Positions 1-8,284 of a DNA stretch of 11,994 nt are shown here, one piece after another. The stretch is taken from assembly GCA_036273175.1 (NCBI GenBank), contig DASUIE010000316.1, forward strand, positions 1 through 11,994. The letters run 5' to 3'. The position numbers were made by a program, and so were the translations under genes. Below the pieces are notes generated by a model. The model ran no database searches. It was not told where the DNA came from and saw only the letters and a program-made list of their open reading frames with translations. Source of the stretch: DATARH01 sp036273175. GTDB lineage: Bacteria > Pseudomonadota > Alphaproteobacteria > ATCC43930 > CGMCC-115725. The number at the start of each line of letters is the position of its first letter. The stretch's first letter is position 1.

Positions 1-1
1 T

Positions 2-871
2 GCCGAGTGGCTCGACGAGCTGCGCTACATCCCGCTCTTGCGCGATATCGGCCGGCATTTCTCGGTCAACCGCATGCTGACCCAGGACAGCGTTCGCCTC
101 AGGCTCGACCGCGAGCAGCCGCTGTCGTTCCTCGAATTCAACTACACGATCCTGCAAGCCTATGACTTCGTCGAGCTCTCCAAGCGCTTCGGTTGCGAGG
201 CGCAGATGGGCGGCTCGGATCAGTGGGGCAACATCGTCGCCGGGGTCGAGCTGGGGCGGCGGGTCGCCGGCAAGACGCTGTTTGGGCTGACGACGCCGCT
301 GATGGCGACCGCATCGGGCGTCAAGATGGGCAAGAGCGTCGGCGGCGCGGTGTGGCTCAACGCCGAGCGGCTATCCGCCTACGATTACTGGCAATACTGG
401 CGCAACGCCGAGGACGAGGATGTCGGCCGGTTTCTGCGCCTCTATACCGAGCTGCCGATGCCGGAGATCGCGAGGCTCGAAAAGCTCCGCGACAGCGAGA
501 TCAACGATGCGAAGAAAATCCTCGCGACCGAGGCGACCGCCCTCGCCCACGGGCGCGCGGCGGCGGACGCGGCGGCGGAAACCGCCCGCGCCGTGTTTGA
601 GGAAGGGGATGCCGGCGAGTCGCTGCCGCAGGTGGCGGTGCCGCGCGATCGGCTCGAACAGGGGGTGCCGGTTTTCGAGCTGCTCGTGCGCTCGGGGCTC
701 GCCGCGTCGAATGGCGAGGCGAGGCGGCTGATCCGCGGCGGCGGGGCGCGGGTCAACGACGCCGTCGTCGCCGCCGAGACGCAAGCGGTCTCGCTCGCGG
801 ACCTCACCGGCGCCGGCGCGGTCAAGCTGAGCGCCGGCCGCAAGCGCCACGCGCTGGTGCGGCCGGAATAG
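2..871 (+). CDS. tyrS: Tyrosine--tRNA ligase, 3' part (5' end outside window)
   Basis: Class I aminoacyl-tRNA synthetase that activates tyrosine with ATP and charges tRNA-Tyr in the cytoplasm. The reading frame is open from base 2, so the gene enters from the left. A TTG at 38 is internal: the codons before it encode AEWLDELRYIPL, which continues the family sequence into RDIGRHFSVNRM. Visible signatures are the tyrosine-pocket stretch QMGGSDQWGN (203-232), the class I signature as KMGKS (323-337, a common variant of KMSKS), and a C-terminal S4 RNA-binding domain (about 660-790, with ELLVRSGLAASNGEARRLI). The N-terminal HIGH-motif half is missing. The TAG stop (869-871) touches the stop of the convergent downstream gene. 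Identity is firm; only completeness is limited by the window. Confidence 0.97.
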   Translation, partial: AEWLDELRYIPLLRDIGRHFSVNRMLTQDSVRLRLDREQPLSFLEFNYTILQAYDFVELSKRFGCEAQMGGSDQWGNIVAGVELGRRVAGKTLFGLTTPLMATASGVKMGKSVGGAVWLNAERLSAYDYWQYWRNAEDEDVGRFLRLYTELPMPEIARLEKLRDSEINDAKKILATEATALAHGRAAADAAAETARAVFEEGDAGESLPQVAVPRDRLEQGVPVFELLVRSGLAASNGEARRLIRGGGARVNDAVVAAETQAVSLADLTGAGAVKLSAGRKRHALVRPE

Positions 872-3800
872 CTAAGGCTTCGGCTGCGGCGGCATCTCGC
901 CGCCGTCGAAATTCGGCACGACGAAGAGGCGGCGCAAAAAGCCCGGTGCGATCGCGCTGAGCGGGTTGACCGAGACCGACGGATCGTCGGTCGAGCCGGA
1001 GAGCTCGTAATTGGCGGCAAAGAGGCTCTGCCCCTCGCCGCCCATCAGCAGCGAGCCGATCACCGGCACCTTGCCGAGCGCCGAGTTGATCGCATGGGCC
1101 GGCGCGATCGTCCCGGTCAGGTCCAACCTGTCATGGACGAGATCGACCGATCCGCTCGCGGTGAGGCCGAGCGACTCGCCGGAAGCGAGCAGCTTGTCGA
1201 GCACGACCCCTTCATCGCTGTAGGTGAAGCTGCCGCGCAGGCTGGCGAACGGGATGCCCGAACCCGACACCGCGCTCGACATGCCGGTGAACGAGCCGAG
1301 CGACAGGATGCGGGTAAACACCGGCGCACGCACGACGCTGTAATCCGAGCCGACGATCTGGGCGCGCAGGGCCGGCCGGCCCTCGCCTTCAGCGAGCTGG
1401 CCGGTGACCAGCATCTTGCCGCCGACGACGTTGTCGACGACGTCGAAGAGGCGCAGGGCCGAACCGAGATCGTCGGAAGCGATGCTAACCCGGTGCGGCC
1501 CGGCCTCGCCGCCGAGCCGGAAAGCGAGGTGCTTGTTGTTGGCAAAGGCTGCGTCGACCCGGATCGTCTGCCAGGCGCCGTTGGCGCGGTTCAGCTGGGC
1601 GACGACAGCCTGCGCCGCCCGGCCTGGCCCCACCGACACGCGGTCGAGCCGCGCGACGATCGAGAGCGGCGCCGGCGGCGGTCCCTTGTCGCGGGCTAGG
1701 ACATGCTTCAGCAGCGGATGCAGGTCGAAGCGGCGGCCTGTGAGCTCGGCATGCCAGCCCGCGCCGCGGCGGGTGACCGAGCCGGCGAAATCGTCCGGGC
1801 CGACGATCAGCCGGTTGATCTCGATCCGCTCGGTGCGGTCGCGGCTTGGCGACAAGCCGATCGCGAAATGCCCGTCGAGACCGCGCGCCGCGACGGCGAG
1901 CTTGATCGGACCCGTCACCGAATCGTGGTCGAGGTTGAAATCGATGCGCGCGGTACCCGGCTGGCCGGGCGGCTTCTCCCAGCCCGCCTCGGCGACCGAG
2001 AGGCGAGCGCCGCGCAGGTCGGCCGTCAGATCGGCGGTCGCGTAGCCCCCTTCGCGCACCGAATAGGTCAGTTCCACCCCGACCGGGCCGCTCAGCCGAT
2101 CCGCCGACAGATCCTCGTCGAGCCGGCGGCGCGCAGCATCGTCGAGGATGAGTCCGACCTGGTACACGGCGTGCGGCGCCTTCGGCTTGGGATGGAAAAC
2201 CAGGTCTCCCGCGACCGTCGCCGGGATGCCGTCGAAACGCGCCTCGCCCTTGATCTGCACGCCGGCGCGGCTAAGCCCGACCGCGAGATCGCCGTCGCTG
2301 AGATTGCGGCCGAGCGCGACCTTGGCGATCGACGCGCCGGTGAGGCTCGCCTTGGCGCCGTAATCGATATCGTCGAGCTTGAGCGCGTCGATTAGCGGGA
2401 ATTTGAAATGAAGCTGCGCCTCGGCCTTGCCGCCGATGCCGGCCGGATCGATGCCGGCGGCATGGGCATAGCGCAGCGGCTTTGCGTCGATGATCTCGAG
2501 CGCGTCGCGCAACGGCCCGGCGACCGCCAGGTCGACCGACGCCTTTTCGTCGTGGGTATCGAGGTCGTAGACCCTGACCGTGCCGCCCGCCAGCCTCAAC
2601 CCCTCCACCCCGCCCGCCTGGGGGGCGAAATCGACCTCCGTGCCGCCGATCGTGGCGGTGCCGGCCAGACCTCGGATCGGCGGCAGCCCGCCTAGGTAGG
2701 TCACCGAGACACCGCGGTAACGCAATCTGCCGCTCACCGCGCCAAGATCGGCGGCGCGATTGCCCGTATCGAGCTTGAAATCGATCCGGGCGCTCGCTTC
2801 GTCGAGCATCCCGTCATGCACGTTCTCGATCGCCCAACGCCGTCCGCCGGGGCTGAGCGCGCGAGGCCATACGGCGTCCGCGCGCTCGATCGGCAGATGG
2901 GTCAAGCTCACATCGAGATGGCCGGGCAGGATCGCCGGCTTGGCGCCGCCAGCCGCGACAAACCCGCGCGTGACCCCGCCGAGGTGCCCGTCGATCGCCA
3001 GCTCGGCGCCGCCGCCGAGATCGAGGCGCAGCTTGTCGAGCCTGACGCTCTGCGTCTCCGGGGCATAGACGGCTTGCAGCTCGCCGCCTTGGATGGCGAG
3101 GTGGCCGCCGGAAAATTGCGCGCTGTCGATCCGGCCGCCGGCCAAGGCGAGATCGGCGCGCATCCCCTCGAATTTGTGCTCGTCGAAACTGTATTGGGTC
3201 TGCACGGTTCCGGAGACCGGAATGTGCACGGCCTCGAGCGGCGCGAGCAGAGGCAGGAGCGGCGCCAGCGCGTCGGGATGCACCTTGTCCGCGGAAACCC
3301 CGAGATCGAGCTTTTGCCGCGCCGCCGCGTAGCGGTAATTGGCCTGGACCTCCGTCGTGTCGCCGCCGATCGTCACGGCGACCGAAAGATCGCCGGCGCT
3401 GCCGTCGCCGTCGCGGGCGATCGCGGCGTCGAGATGGCCCGCCTGCCAGCGTTTCCCGACGAGCTCGTCATCGACGATCACGGTGGCGTCGTGGATGCGG
3501 ATTTGGGTGAGCTGCCCCATCGGCCCGTCCAGCCGGGCGGGTCCGATCAGCAGCGCGGCGAGGCCGAGCCCGCCCTTTTGCCCGGTATCGCCGATGCGAA
3601 AGCTGACCGCCCCGGTTTTGTCGCGCGACAGGGCGACGACAGGGCGCTCGACCGTCAGCCGGGTCGGCGACAGCCGCCCCTCGATCAGAGAGCCGAGGCT
3701 GAAGCTCGTCACCATCTCCGGGAAGCTCGCGAGCGGCTCGCCGCCGGGCAGCGACAGGTGGACGTCGTCAACCCGCAGATCGAGCTGCCTCGTCGCGCCG

Positions 3801-3976
3801 TCGATGCCGAGCCGCACCCCCGACATCGACACGTCAACCCCGAGGCCGGCGCGGGCGAACCCGGCCTCGACCGTCGGCAGCAGCCAGTCGAGTGCGACCG
3901 GCCCCTGCATCAGCCGCCAGATTCCGGCGGCGGCGACAAGGATCAATATCGCGGCGACGGAGGCGACCCAAGTCAG
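872..3976 (-). CDS. YhdP/AsmA-like envelope protein (start uncertain)
   Basis: Large inner-membrane-anchored periplasmic protein of the YhdP branch of the AsmA-like family. In enterobacteria these proteins carry phospholipids between inner and outer membrane; that role is inferred here. With the CTG start used here it has 1034 residues. An N-terminal membrane helix (WVASVAAILILVAAAGIW, about 3970-3917) is followed by long beta-rich repeats matching the DUF3971/AsmA type. The C-terminal AsmA_2-like block includes NSALGKVPVIGSLLMGG (1036-1090) and PLSAIAPGFLRRLF (about 921-968), both typical of the family. The 5' end is unresolved. The frame stays open to a GTG at 4231, but that lies inside glnE and adds an unlikely Arg-rich tail. 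Between them there is no ATG, GTG or TTG. CTG at 3976 keeps the helix; TTG 3946 or ATG 3910 would damage or remove it. A 1-base indel near 4005-4060 is the alternative. Family call is firm, start is not. Confidence 0.9.
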   Translation of the reverse strand: MTWVASVAAILILVAAAGIWRLMQGPVALDWLLPTVEAGFARAGLGVDVSMSGVRLGIDGATRQLDLRVDDVHLSLPGGEPLASFPEMVTSFSLGSLIEGRLSPTRLTVERPVVALSRDKTGAVSFRIGDTGQKGGLGLAALLIGPARLDGPMGQLTQIRIHDATVIVDDELVGKRWQAGHLDAAIARDGDGSAGDLSVAVTIGGDTTEVQANYRYAAARQKLDLGVSADKVHPDALAPLLPLLAPLEAVHIPVSGTVQTQYSFDEHKFEGMRADLALAGGRIDSAQFSGGHLAIQGGELQAVYAPETQSVRLDKLRLDLGGGAELAIDGHLGGVTRGFVAAGGAKPAILPGHLDVSLTHLPIERADAVWPRALSPGGRRWAIENVHDGMLDEASARIDFKLDTGNRAADLGAVSGRLRYRGVSVTYLGGLPPIRGLAGTATIGGTEVDFAPQAGGVEGLRLAGGTVRVYDLDTHDEKASVDLAVAGPLRDALEIIDAKPLRYAHAAGIDPAGIGGKAEAQLHFKFPLIDALKLDDIDYGAKASLTGASIAKVALGRNLSDGDLAVGLSRAGVQIKGEARFDGIPATVAGDLVFHPKPKAPHAVYQVGLILDDAARRRLDEDLSADRLSGPVGVELTYSVREGGYATADLTADLRGARLSVAEAGWEKPPGQPGTARIDFNLDHDSVTGPIKLAVAARGLDGHFAIGLSPSRDRTERIEINRLIVGPDDFAGSVTRRGAGWHAELTGRRFDLHPLLKHVLARDKGPPPAPLSIVARLDRVSVGPGRAAQAVVAQLNRANGAWQTIRVDAAFANNKHLAFRLGGEAGPHRVSIASDDLGSALRLFDVVDNVVGGKMLVTGQLAEGEGRPALRAQIVGSDYSVVRAPVFTRILSLGSFTGMSSAVSGSGIPFASLRGSFTYSDEGVVLDKLLASGESLGLTASGSVDLVHDRLDLTGTIAPAHAINSALGKVPVIGSLLMGGEGQSLFAANYELSGSTDDPSVSVNPLSAIAPGFLRRLFVVPNFDGGEMPPQPKP

Positions 3977-4080
3977 GAGGCGGTGTGCGTGGCGGCCGAC
4001 ATGCCGGGCCGCGCGACGGCCGCGCCGCGGGACCGGGGCTTGATCTGGACCCGGCCGCGCGTCAAGGTCGGTGCCGCGCG
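3977..4080. promoter_or_regulatory. Divergent intergenic region between the YhdP-like gene and glnE
   Basis: About 100 bp separate the ATG of glnE from the likely beginning of the divergent YhdP-like gene, so promoters for both are expected here or inside the neighbouring coding sequence. A small inverted repeat, CTTGA (4039-4043) and TCAAG (4062-4066), is visible, but its arms are only 5 bases. I find no convincing -35/-10 pair on either strand. AAGG at 4064-4067 is a weak ribosome binding site candidate for glnE at a long spacing. The regulatory role is inferred from gene orientation only. If the YhdP-like gene really starts further upstream, this stretch is partly coding. Confidence 0.35.
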
Positions 4081-7047
4081 ATGAGATTGCTATCGCACCT
4101 CTCCCCCGATGGCGGCGCCCTGCCGCGTCCCGCCGATCCGAAGCGCCTCGCCATCGGCCTTTCGGCCTGGGACGAGGCCCTCGGCGAGGCCGGCGAGGCC
4201 GCCGCCGGCGCGCGCCGGTGGAGCACGACACCGGCTGGCGCCGCGCTGCTCGCGGCGATCTTTGGCAACAGCCCGTTTCTCAGCGGCGCCGCGGTCGCCG
4301 AATGGCAATTCCTGACGCGGCTGGTCGAGCACGGTGCCGACCCCCTCTTCGGCGACATCCTCGCCACCACCCTCGCCTACAACCGAGGCGAAAATCGGGC
4401 GGATTTGATGCGCCGGCTGAGGGTCGCCAAACGGCGCACGGCGCTGCTCGCCGCGGTCGCCGAGCTGGCCGGCGCCTGGCCGCTCGAACGGCAGATGGCG
4501 GCGCTGAGCCAATTCGCCGAGGCGGCGCTGAAGGCGGCCTTGCGCAACCTGTTGGCGGAGGCCGAGCGGGACGGCGCCATGACCCCCGCCGACCCGGACG
4601 ACCCCGAGCGCGGCTGCGGCTTCTTCATCCTCGCGATGGGCAAGCTCGGCGCCGGCGAGCTGAATTATTCGAGCGATATCGACCTGATCCTTCTGTTCGA
4701 TCCGGCGCGGACACCACTGGTCAATCGCGACGGCGCGCAGAGCCTTTTCAGCCGGCTGGCGCGCGAGCTGGTGCGCATTGTCGATGAGCGCACCGGGGAT
4801 GGCTATGTGTTTCGCACCGACCTGCGGCTCCGCCCCGACCCGCGCTCGACCCCGCTGGCGATGTCGGTCGCCGCGGCGATGGCCTATTACGAAAGCGTCG
4901 GCCAGAACTGGGAGCGCGCGGCGATGATCAAGGCGCGCGCGGTTGTCGGCGACATCCCCGCCGGCGAGCGCTTCCTCGCCGACCTGACGCCGTTTATCTG
5001 GCGGAAAAGCCTCGATTTTGCGGCGCTCGCCGATATCCATTCGATCAAGCGCCAGATCGACGCGCATCGCGGCGGCGGCCGAATCGCGATCGAGGGGCAC
5101 GACATCAAGCTCGGCCGCGGGGGCATCCGCGAGGTCGAGTTCTTCGCCCAGACGCAGCAGCTGATCTGGGGCGGCCGCATCCGCGAGCTCAGGCAGCGGG
5201 AAACGGTGCCGGCCCTGGCGGCCCTCGCCGCCGCCGGCCGAATCGACGCGAGGGCGGCCGAAACGCTGACCGCCGATTACCGCTTTCTCCGGCGGGTCGA
5301 GCATCGGCTGCAGATGATCGAGGACGCCCAGACGCACCGCATCCCGACCGACCGCGACGGCCTCGCCCACCTCGCCGCGTTTCTCGGCTATGACGGCGCC
5401 GATGCCTTCGCCGCGGCGCTGCGCGAAACGCTGGTGTCGGTCGAGCGGCATTACGCCGATCTGTTCGAAGAGTCGCCGAGCCTCGCCGGCCCGTCGGGCA
5501 ATCTCGTTTTCACCGGCGCCGACGACGACCCGGAAACCCTGGCGACGCTGACCCGGCTCGGCTTTGCCGACCCCCACGCGGTCGCGGCGACGGTGCGCGA
5601 CTGGCATCACGGGCGGATGCGCGCGACCCGCAGCGAGCGCGCCCGCGAGATATTGACCGAGCTGATCCCCGAGCTGTTGCGCATTATCGGCGCGACGGGC
5701 GACCCCGATTTGGCGCTCGCGCGGTTCGACCGCTTCCTGTCGCGCCTGCCGGCCGGGGTGCAGCTTTTCTCGCTGTTCAAGCAGAACCCGGGCTTGCTCA
5801 CGCTGGTCGCCGACGTCATGGCGGAGGCGCCGCGCCTCGCCGAGGAGCTGGCACAGCGCCCGGCCCTGCTCGACGCGGTGCTGACCACCGCCTTCGCCGA
5901 GCCGCTGCCGAACCGCGCCGGGCTCGCCGCCGATCTTGCCGCGATGCTGGCGGGCACGCGCGATTTCGAGGCGACGCTCGACATCCTCCGGCGCTGGGCC
6001 AATGAGCGGAAATTCCAGGTCGGCGTGCAGCTCCTCCGCCGCGACCTCGGCGGCGAGCGCGCCGGCACCGTGCTCGCCGATATCGCCGAGACCGTGCTCG
6101 GTGCGCTGACACCGGCGGTCGAGGCCGATTTCGCCCGGCAGCACGGGCGGATTGCCGGCGGCGGGTTCGCGGTGATCGCGATGGGGCGGCTGGGCAGCCG
6201 CGAGATGAGCCTCACCTCCGACCTCGACCTGATCCTCGTCTACGACGTGCCGGACGCCGCCGAAATGTCCGACGGGCCGCGCCCGCTTGCCCCGTCGACC
6301 TATTACGGTCGGCTTGGCCAGCGCCTGATCGGCGCGGTCACCGCCCCGACCGCCGAGGGACGCCTCTACGAGGTCGATATGCGGCTGCGCCCTTCGGGCG
6401 AGAGCGGGCCGATCGCGACCAGCATCGAAGCCTTCGCGCATTACCAGCGCGACGAGGCCTGGACCTGGGAGCATATGGCGCTGACCCGCGCCCGTCCGGT
6501 CGCCGGCGACGCGGAGATATTCGGCGCCGTCGCCGATACCATCGCCGGGGCCCTACAGCGGCCGCGCGACCGGCGGGCGCTGGTCGCCGATGTCGCTTCG
6601 ATGCGCCGCCGCGTCGCCGAGCAGCATCCGCGCCCGTCGCCATGGGATTTGCGCAGCCGGCGCGGCGGACTGGTCGATATCGAGTTCATCGTGCAATACC
6701 TGATCCTGCGCGATGCGCCGCAGATCGCGCCGTGCGGCATCGCCGCGGCGATCGAGACGCTGCCCAGCCTGCCGCCGCGCGCGGTGCAGGAGCTGGGGGT
6801 TGCCGTGCGGCTGCTGCGCCATGTACAGGCGCTGCTGGCGCTGCTGTTCGACGGGCCGCCCGACCCGAAGGCGCTGACCGGAATGCATGCGGCGACCCTG
6901 GCGCGCTGCGCCGGCGCGGTTGACTTCCCCCGGCTCGACGCGGAAATCTCCCAGGCCTGCGCGCGCGGACGCGAATGGTATGATCGGCTGGTCGCCCGCC
7001 CAGCTCGGCGCGCGGCACAATCTGCGACAGGAGAAGCGCCCCGATGA
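4081..7047 (+). CDS. glnE: Bifunctional glutamine synthetase adenylyltransferase/adenylyl-removing enzyme
   Basis: Cytoplasmic regulator of nitrogen assimilation. It attaches AMP to a tyrosine of glutamine synthetase (inactivation) and removes it by phosphorolysis (activation), under PII and glutamine control. The 988-residue product has two related nucleotidyltransferase halves. The N-terminal half, normally the adenylyl-removing one, carries SSDIDLILLFD with acidic residues D199 and D201, then GGIREVEF at 347-354. The C-terminal half, normally the adenylylating one, carries LTSDLDLILVYD with D714 and D716, then RGGLVDIEF at 861-869. Length is as usual for the family. The ATG at 4081 is chosen because LPRPADPKRLAIGL soon after it resembles family N-termini; the open frame extends back to 3892 only as an antisense shadow of the YhdP-like gene. 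The stop overlaps the bcp start (ATGA). It is the first gene of a likely six-gene unit. Confidence 0.97.
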   Translation: MRLLSHLSPDGGALPRPADPKRLAIGLSAWDEALGEAGEAAAGARRWSTTPAGAALLAAIFGNSPFLSGAAVAEWQFLTRLVEHGADPLFGDILATTLAYNRGENRADLMRRLRVAKRRTALLAAVAELAGAWPLERQMAALSQFAEAALKAALRNLLAEAERDGAMTPADPDDPERGCGFFILAMGKLGAGELNYSSDIDLILLFDPARTPLVNRDGAQSLFSRLARELVRIVDERTGDGYVFRTDLRLRPDPRSTPLAMSVAAAMAYYESVGQNWERAAMIKARAVVGDIPAGERFLADLTPFIWRKSLDFAALADIHSIKRQIDAHRGGGRIAIEGHDIKLGRGGIREVEFFAQTQQLIWGGRIRELRQRETVPALAALAAAGRIDARAAETLTADYRFLRRVEHRLQMIEDAQTHRIPTDRDGLAHLAAFLGYDGADAFAAALRETLVSVERHYADLFEESPSLAGPSGNLVFTGADDDPETLATLTRLGFADPHAVAATVRDWHHGRMRATRSERAREILTELIPELLRIIGATGDPDLALARFDRFLSRLPAGVQLFSLFKQNPGLLTLVADVMAEAPRLAEELAQRPALLDAVLTTAFAEPLPNRAGLAADLAAMLAGTRDFEATLDILRRWANERKFQVGVQLLRRDLGGERAGTVLADIAETVLGALTPAVEADFARQHGRIAGGGFAVIAMGRLGSREMSLTSDLDLILVYDVPDAAEMSDGPRPLAPSTYYGRLGQRLIGAVTAPTAEGRLYEVDMRLRPSGESGPIATSIEAFAHYQRDEAWTWEHMALTRARPVAGDAEIFGAVADTIAGALQRPRDRRALVADVASMRRRVAEQHPRPSPWDLRSRRGGLVDIEFIVQYLILRDAPQIAPCGIAAAIETLPSLPPRAVQELGVAVRLLRHVQALLALLFDGPPDPKALTGMHAATLARCAGAVDFPRLDAEISQACARGREWYDRLVARPARRAAQSATGEAPR
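7029..7036 (+). promoter_or_regulatory. Ribosome binding site of bcp
   Basis: AGGAGAAG lies 7 bases before the bcp ATG, inside the last codons of glnE. It is a strong Shine-Dalgarno match and, with the ATGA overlap, supports the chosen bcp start and translational coupling to glnE. Confidence 0.75.
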
Positions 7048-7508
7048 CCCTCAAGATCGGCGACAAGGCCCCGGATTTCACGATGCCGACCGATGGCGGC
7101 GGCTCGGTCTCGCTGGCGAGCCTCAAGGGCAAGCCGGTGATCCTGTATTTCTACCCGAAGGACGACACCTCGGGCTGCACCGCCGAAGCCTGCGGGTTTC
7201 GCGACTCGCTTCCGGATTACAGCGGCACCGGCGCGGTGGTGATCGGCGTGTCGAAGGATTCGGTGGCCTCGCACGACAAGTTCAAGGCGAAGTACCAGCT
7301 CCCGTTCACGCTCGCCTCCGACGGCACCGGCGAGGTCTGCGAAAAATACGAGACCTGGATCGAGAAAAGCATGTACGGCCGCAAATACATGGGAATCGAC
7401 CGCAGCACCTTCCTGATCGACAAGGACGGCACCCTGCGCGGCATCTGGCACAAGGTGAAGGTCGGGGGCCATGTCGCCGAGGTGCTGAAGGCGGCGAAGG
7501 CGCTCTGA
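7044..7508 (+). CDS. bcp: Thioredoxin-dependent peroxiredoxin (BCP/PrxQ type)
   Basis: Thiol peroxidase that reduces hydrogen peroxide and organic hydroperoxides in the cytoplasm, usually recycled by thioredoxin. The 154-residue length and layout are standard for the bacterioferritin comigratory protein group. APDFTMP occurs at the N-terminus. The motif DDTSGCTAEACGFRD holds the peroxidatic Cys45 and, five residues on, the resolving Cys50, giving the atypical 2-Cys arrangement with an intramolecular disulfide. FYPKDDTSGCT and the later DRSTFLIDKDG are characteristic of the family. The ATG overlaps the glnE stop by 4 bases and has a good ribosome binding site. The TGA stop lies within the CTGA overlap with the next gene. 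Placement with a di-iron ferritin-like protein downstream would suit an oxidative or iron-linked role, but that is inference. Confidence 0.97.
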   Translation: MTLKIGDKAPDFTMPTDGGGSVSLASLKGKPVILYFYPKDDTSGCTAEACGFRDSLPDYSGTGAVVIGVSKDSVASHDKFKAKYQLPFTLASDGTGEVCEKYETWIEKSMYGRKYMGIDRSTFLIDKDGTLRGIWHKVKVGGHVAEVLKAAKAL

Positions 7509-8284
7509 CCGCGACGCTCAGCGACAGCGCGGCGGCGATCCTCGGCGCCGCCGACCCGGCCGAGAAGGTGCGGCTCAGCCGCGCCCTCGCCGCGTGGTGG
7601 CGAGCCGGCGGGATGGCGGTCGGCGCCGCGACCCCGCCGGCGCGGCCCGGCCGGCCCATGCGCCCGGTGCTGTTGTCGCCGAGGGAGATGCCGCGGCGGC
7701 GCAATTTCGGCTCGCTCGGCGGGCAGCTCGCGCTGCTGCACGCGCTGGCGCATATCGAGCTCAACGCAATCGACCTCGGCTGGGATATCGTCGCGCGATT
7801 TCCCGGGCTGCCGCGCGAATTCTACGACGATTGGGTCGCGGTGGCGGCGGAAGAGGCCGAGCATTTCGCGCTATTGGAGGCCCGGCTTGTGGCGCTGGGC
7901 GGCGCCTACGGCGATCTGCCGGCGCATGACGGGCTGTGGGAATCGGCGGCGGCAACCGCGCACGACCTTCTGGCGCGGCTCGCGGTGGTGCCGCTGGTGC
8001 TGGAGGCGCGCGGCCTCGACGTGACGCCGGAGATGATCCGCCGCCTGGAACGCGCCGGCGACGCCGACAGCGCCGCGATCCTCCGCCGGCTCTACGCCGA
8101 CGAGATTCGCCATGTCGCGGCCGGGGCGCGGTGGTTTGCGGCGCTGTGCGACGGCGATCCGGCGGCGGTGTTTCACGACCGGGTGCGGCGGTATTTCACC
8201 GGGCATATCAAGCCGCCCTTCAACCGCGAGGCACGGGATCGCGCCGGGTTTCCGGCTGCGTATTACGAGGGGCTGGCGGGATGA
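7505..8284 (+). CDS. DUF455 family ferritin-like di-iron protein
   Basis: Member of the DUF455 (COG2833) ferritin-like family, whose reaction is not established to my knowledge. From the CTG start it has 259 residues. A four-helix di-iron ligand pattern is readable: H83 and E85 in AHIELNAIDL, E117 and H120 in EEAEHF, E167 in LVLEARG, and E200 and H203 in ADEIRH. Ahead of it, PREMPRRRNFGS (59-70) resembles the family's conserved stretch. No signal peptide or membrane segment is seen, so it is probably cytoplasmic. No ATG, GTG or TTG lies in frame near the expected start. CTG at 7505 sits in a CTGA overlap with the bcp stop, the same geometry as its neighbours, after GAAGG (7496-7500). GTG at 7568 is the next choice but would cut off a likely conserved helix (ADPAEKVRLSRALAAWW). 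Its own stop overlaps the next start (ATGA). Family firm, start likely, function open. Confidence 0.9.
   Translation: MTATLSDSAAAILGAADPAEKVRLSRALAAWWRAGGMAVGAATPPARPGRPMRPVLLSPREMPRRRNFGSLGGQLALLHALAHIELNAIDLGWDIVARFPGLPREFYDDWVAVAAEEAEHFALLEARLVALGGAYGDLPAHDGLWESAAATAHDLLARLAVVPLVLEARGLDVTPEMIRRLERAGDADSAAILRRLYADEIRHVAAGARWFAALCDGDPAAVFHDRVRRYFTGHIKPPFNREARDRAGFPAAYYEGLAG
8267..8272 (+). promoter_or_regulatory. Ribosome binding site of the beta-helix acyltransferase gene
   Basis: GAGGGG lies 8 bases before ATG 8281, inside the end of the DUF455 gene. It supports this start rather than the longer open frame that runs back to 7936. Confidence 0.65.

Noticed and set aside
4039..4066. CTTGA / TCAAG inverted repeat upstream of glnE as an operator
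   Set aside because: Five-base arms 18 bases apart are expected by chance, and no known operator consensus matches; mentioned only as part of the divergent region.
3892..4080. Upstream extension of the glnE frame to 3892
   Set aside because: The extension (RRRRQGSISRRRRRP and similar) is antisense to the membrane helix of the YhdP-like gene and unlike GlnE N-termini; ATG 4081 fits the family.
2816..4084. 422-codon open frame on the plus strand opposite the YhdP-like gene
   Set aside because: Antisense shadow with Arg/Ala/Gly-rich composition and no family resemblance; the minus frame carries YhdP-type motifs.
4090..6474. 794-codon open frame on the minus strand opposite glnE
   Set aside because: It mirrors glnE in a complementary frame of a very GC-rich gene. 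Its translation is low-complexity, Arg/Gly/Ala/Asp-rich, with no recognisable domain, whereas the + strand frame is clearly GlnE.
6887..7504. Long frame-2 extension of the DUF455 gene through the end of glnE and all of bcp
   Set aside because: It is the out-of-frame reading of glnE and bcp; homology begins only at about 7505.
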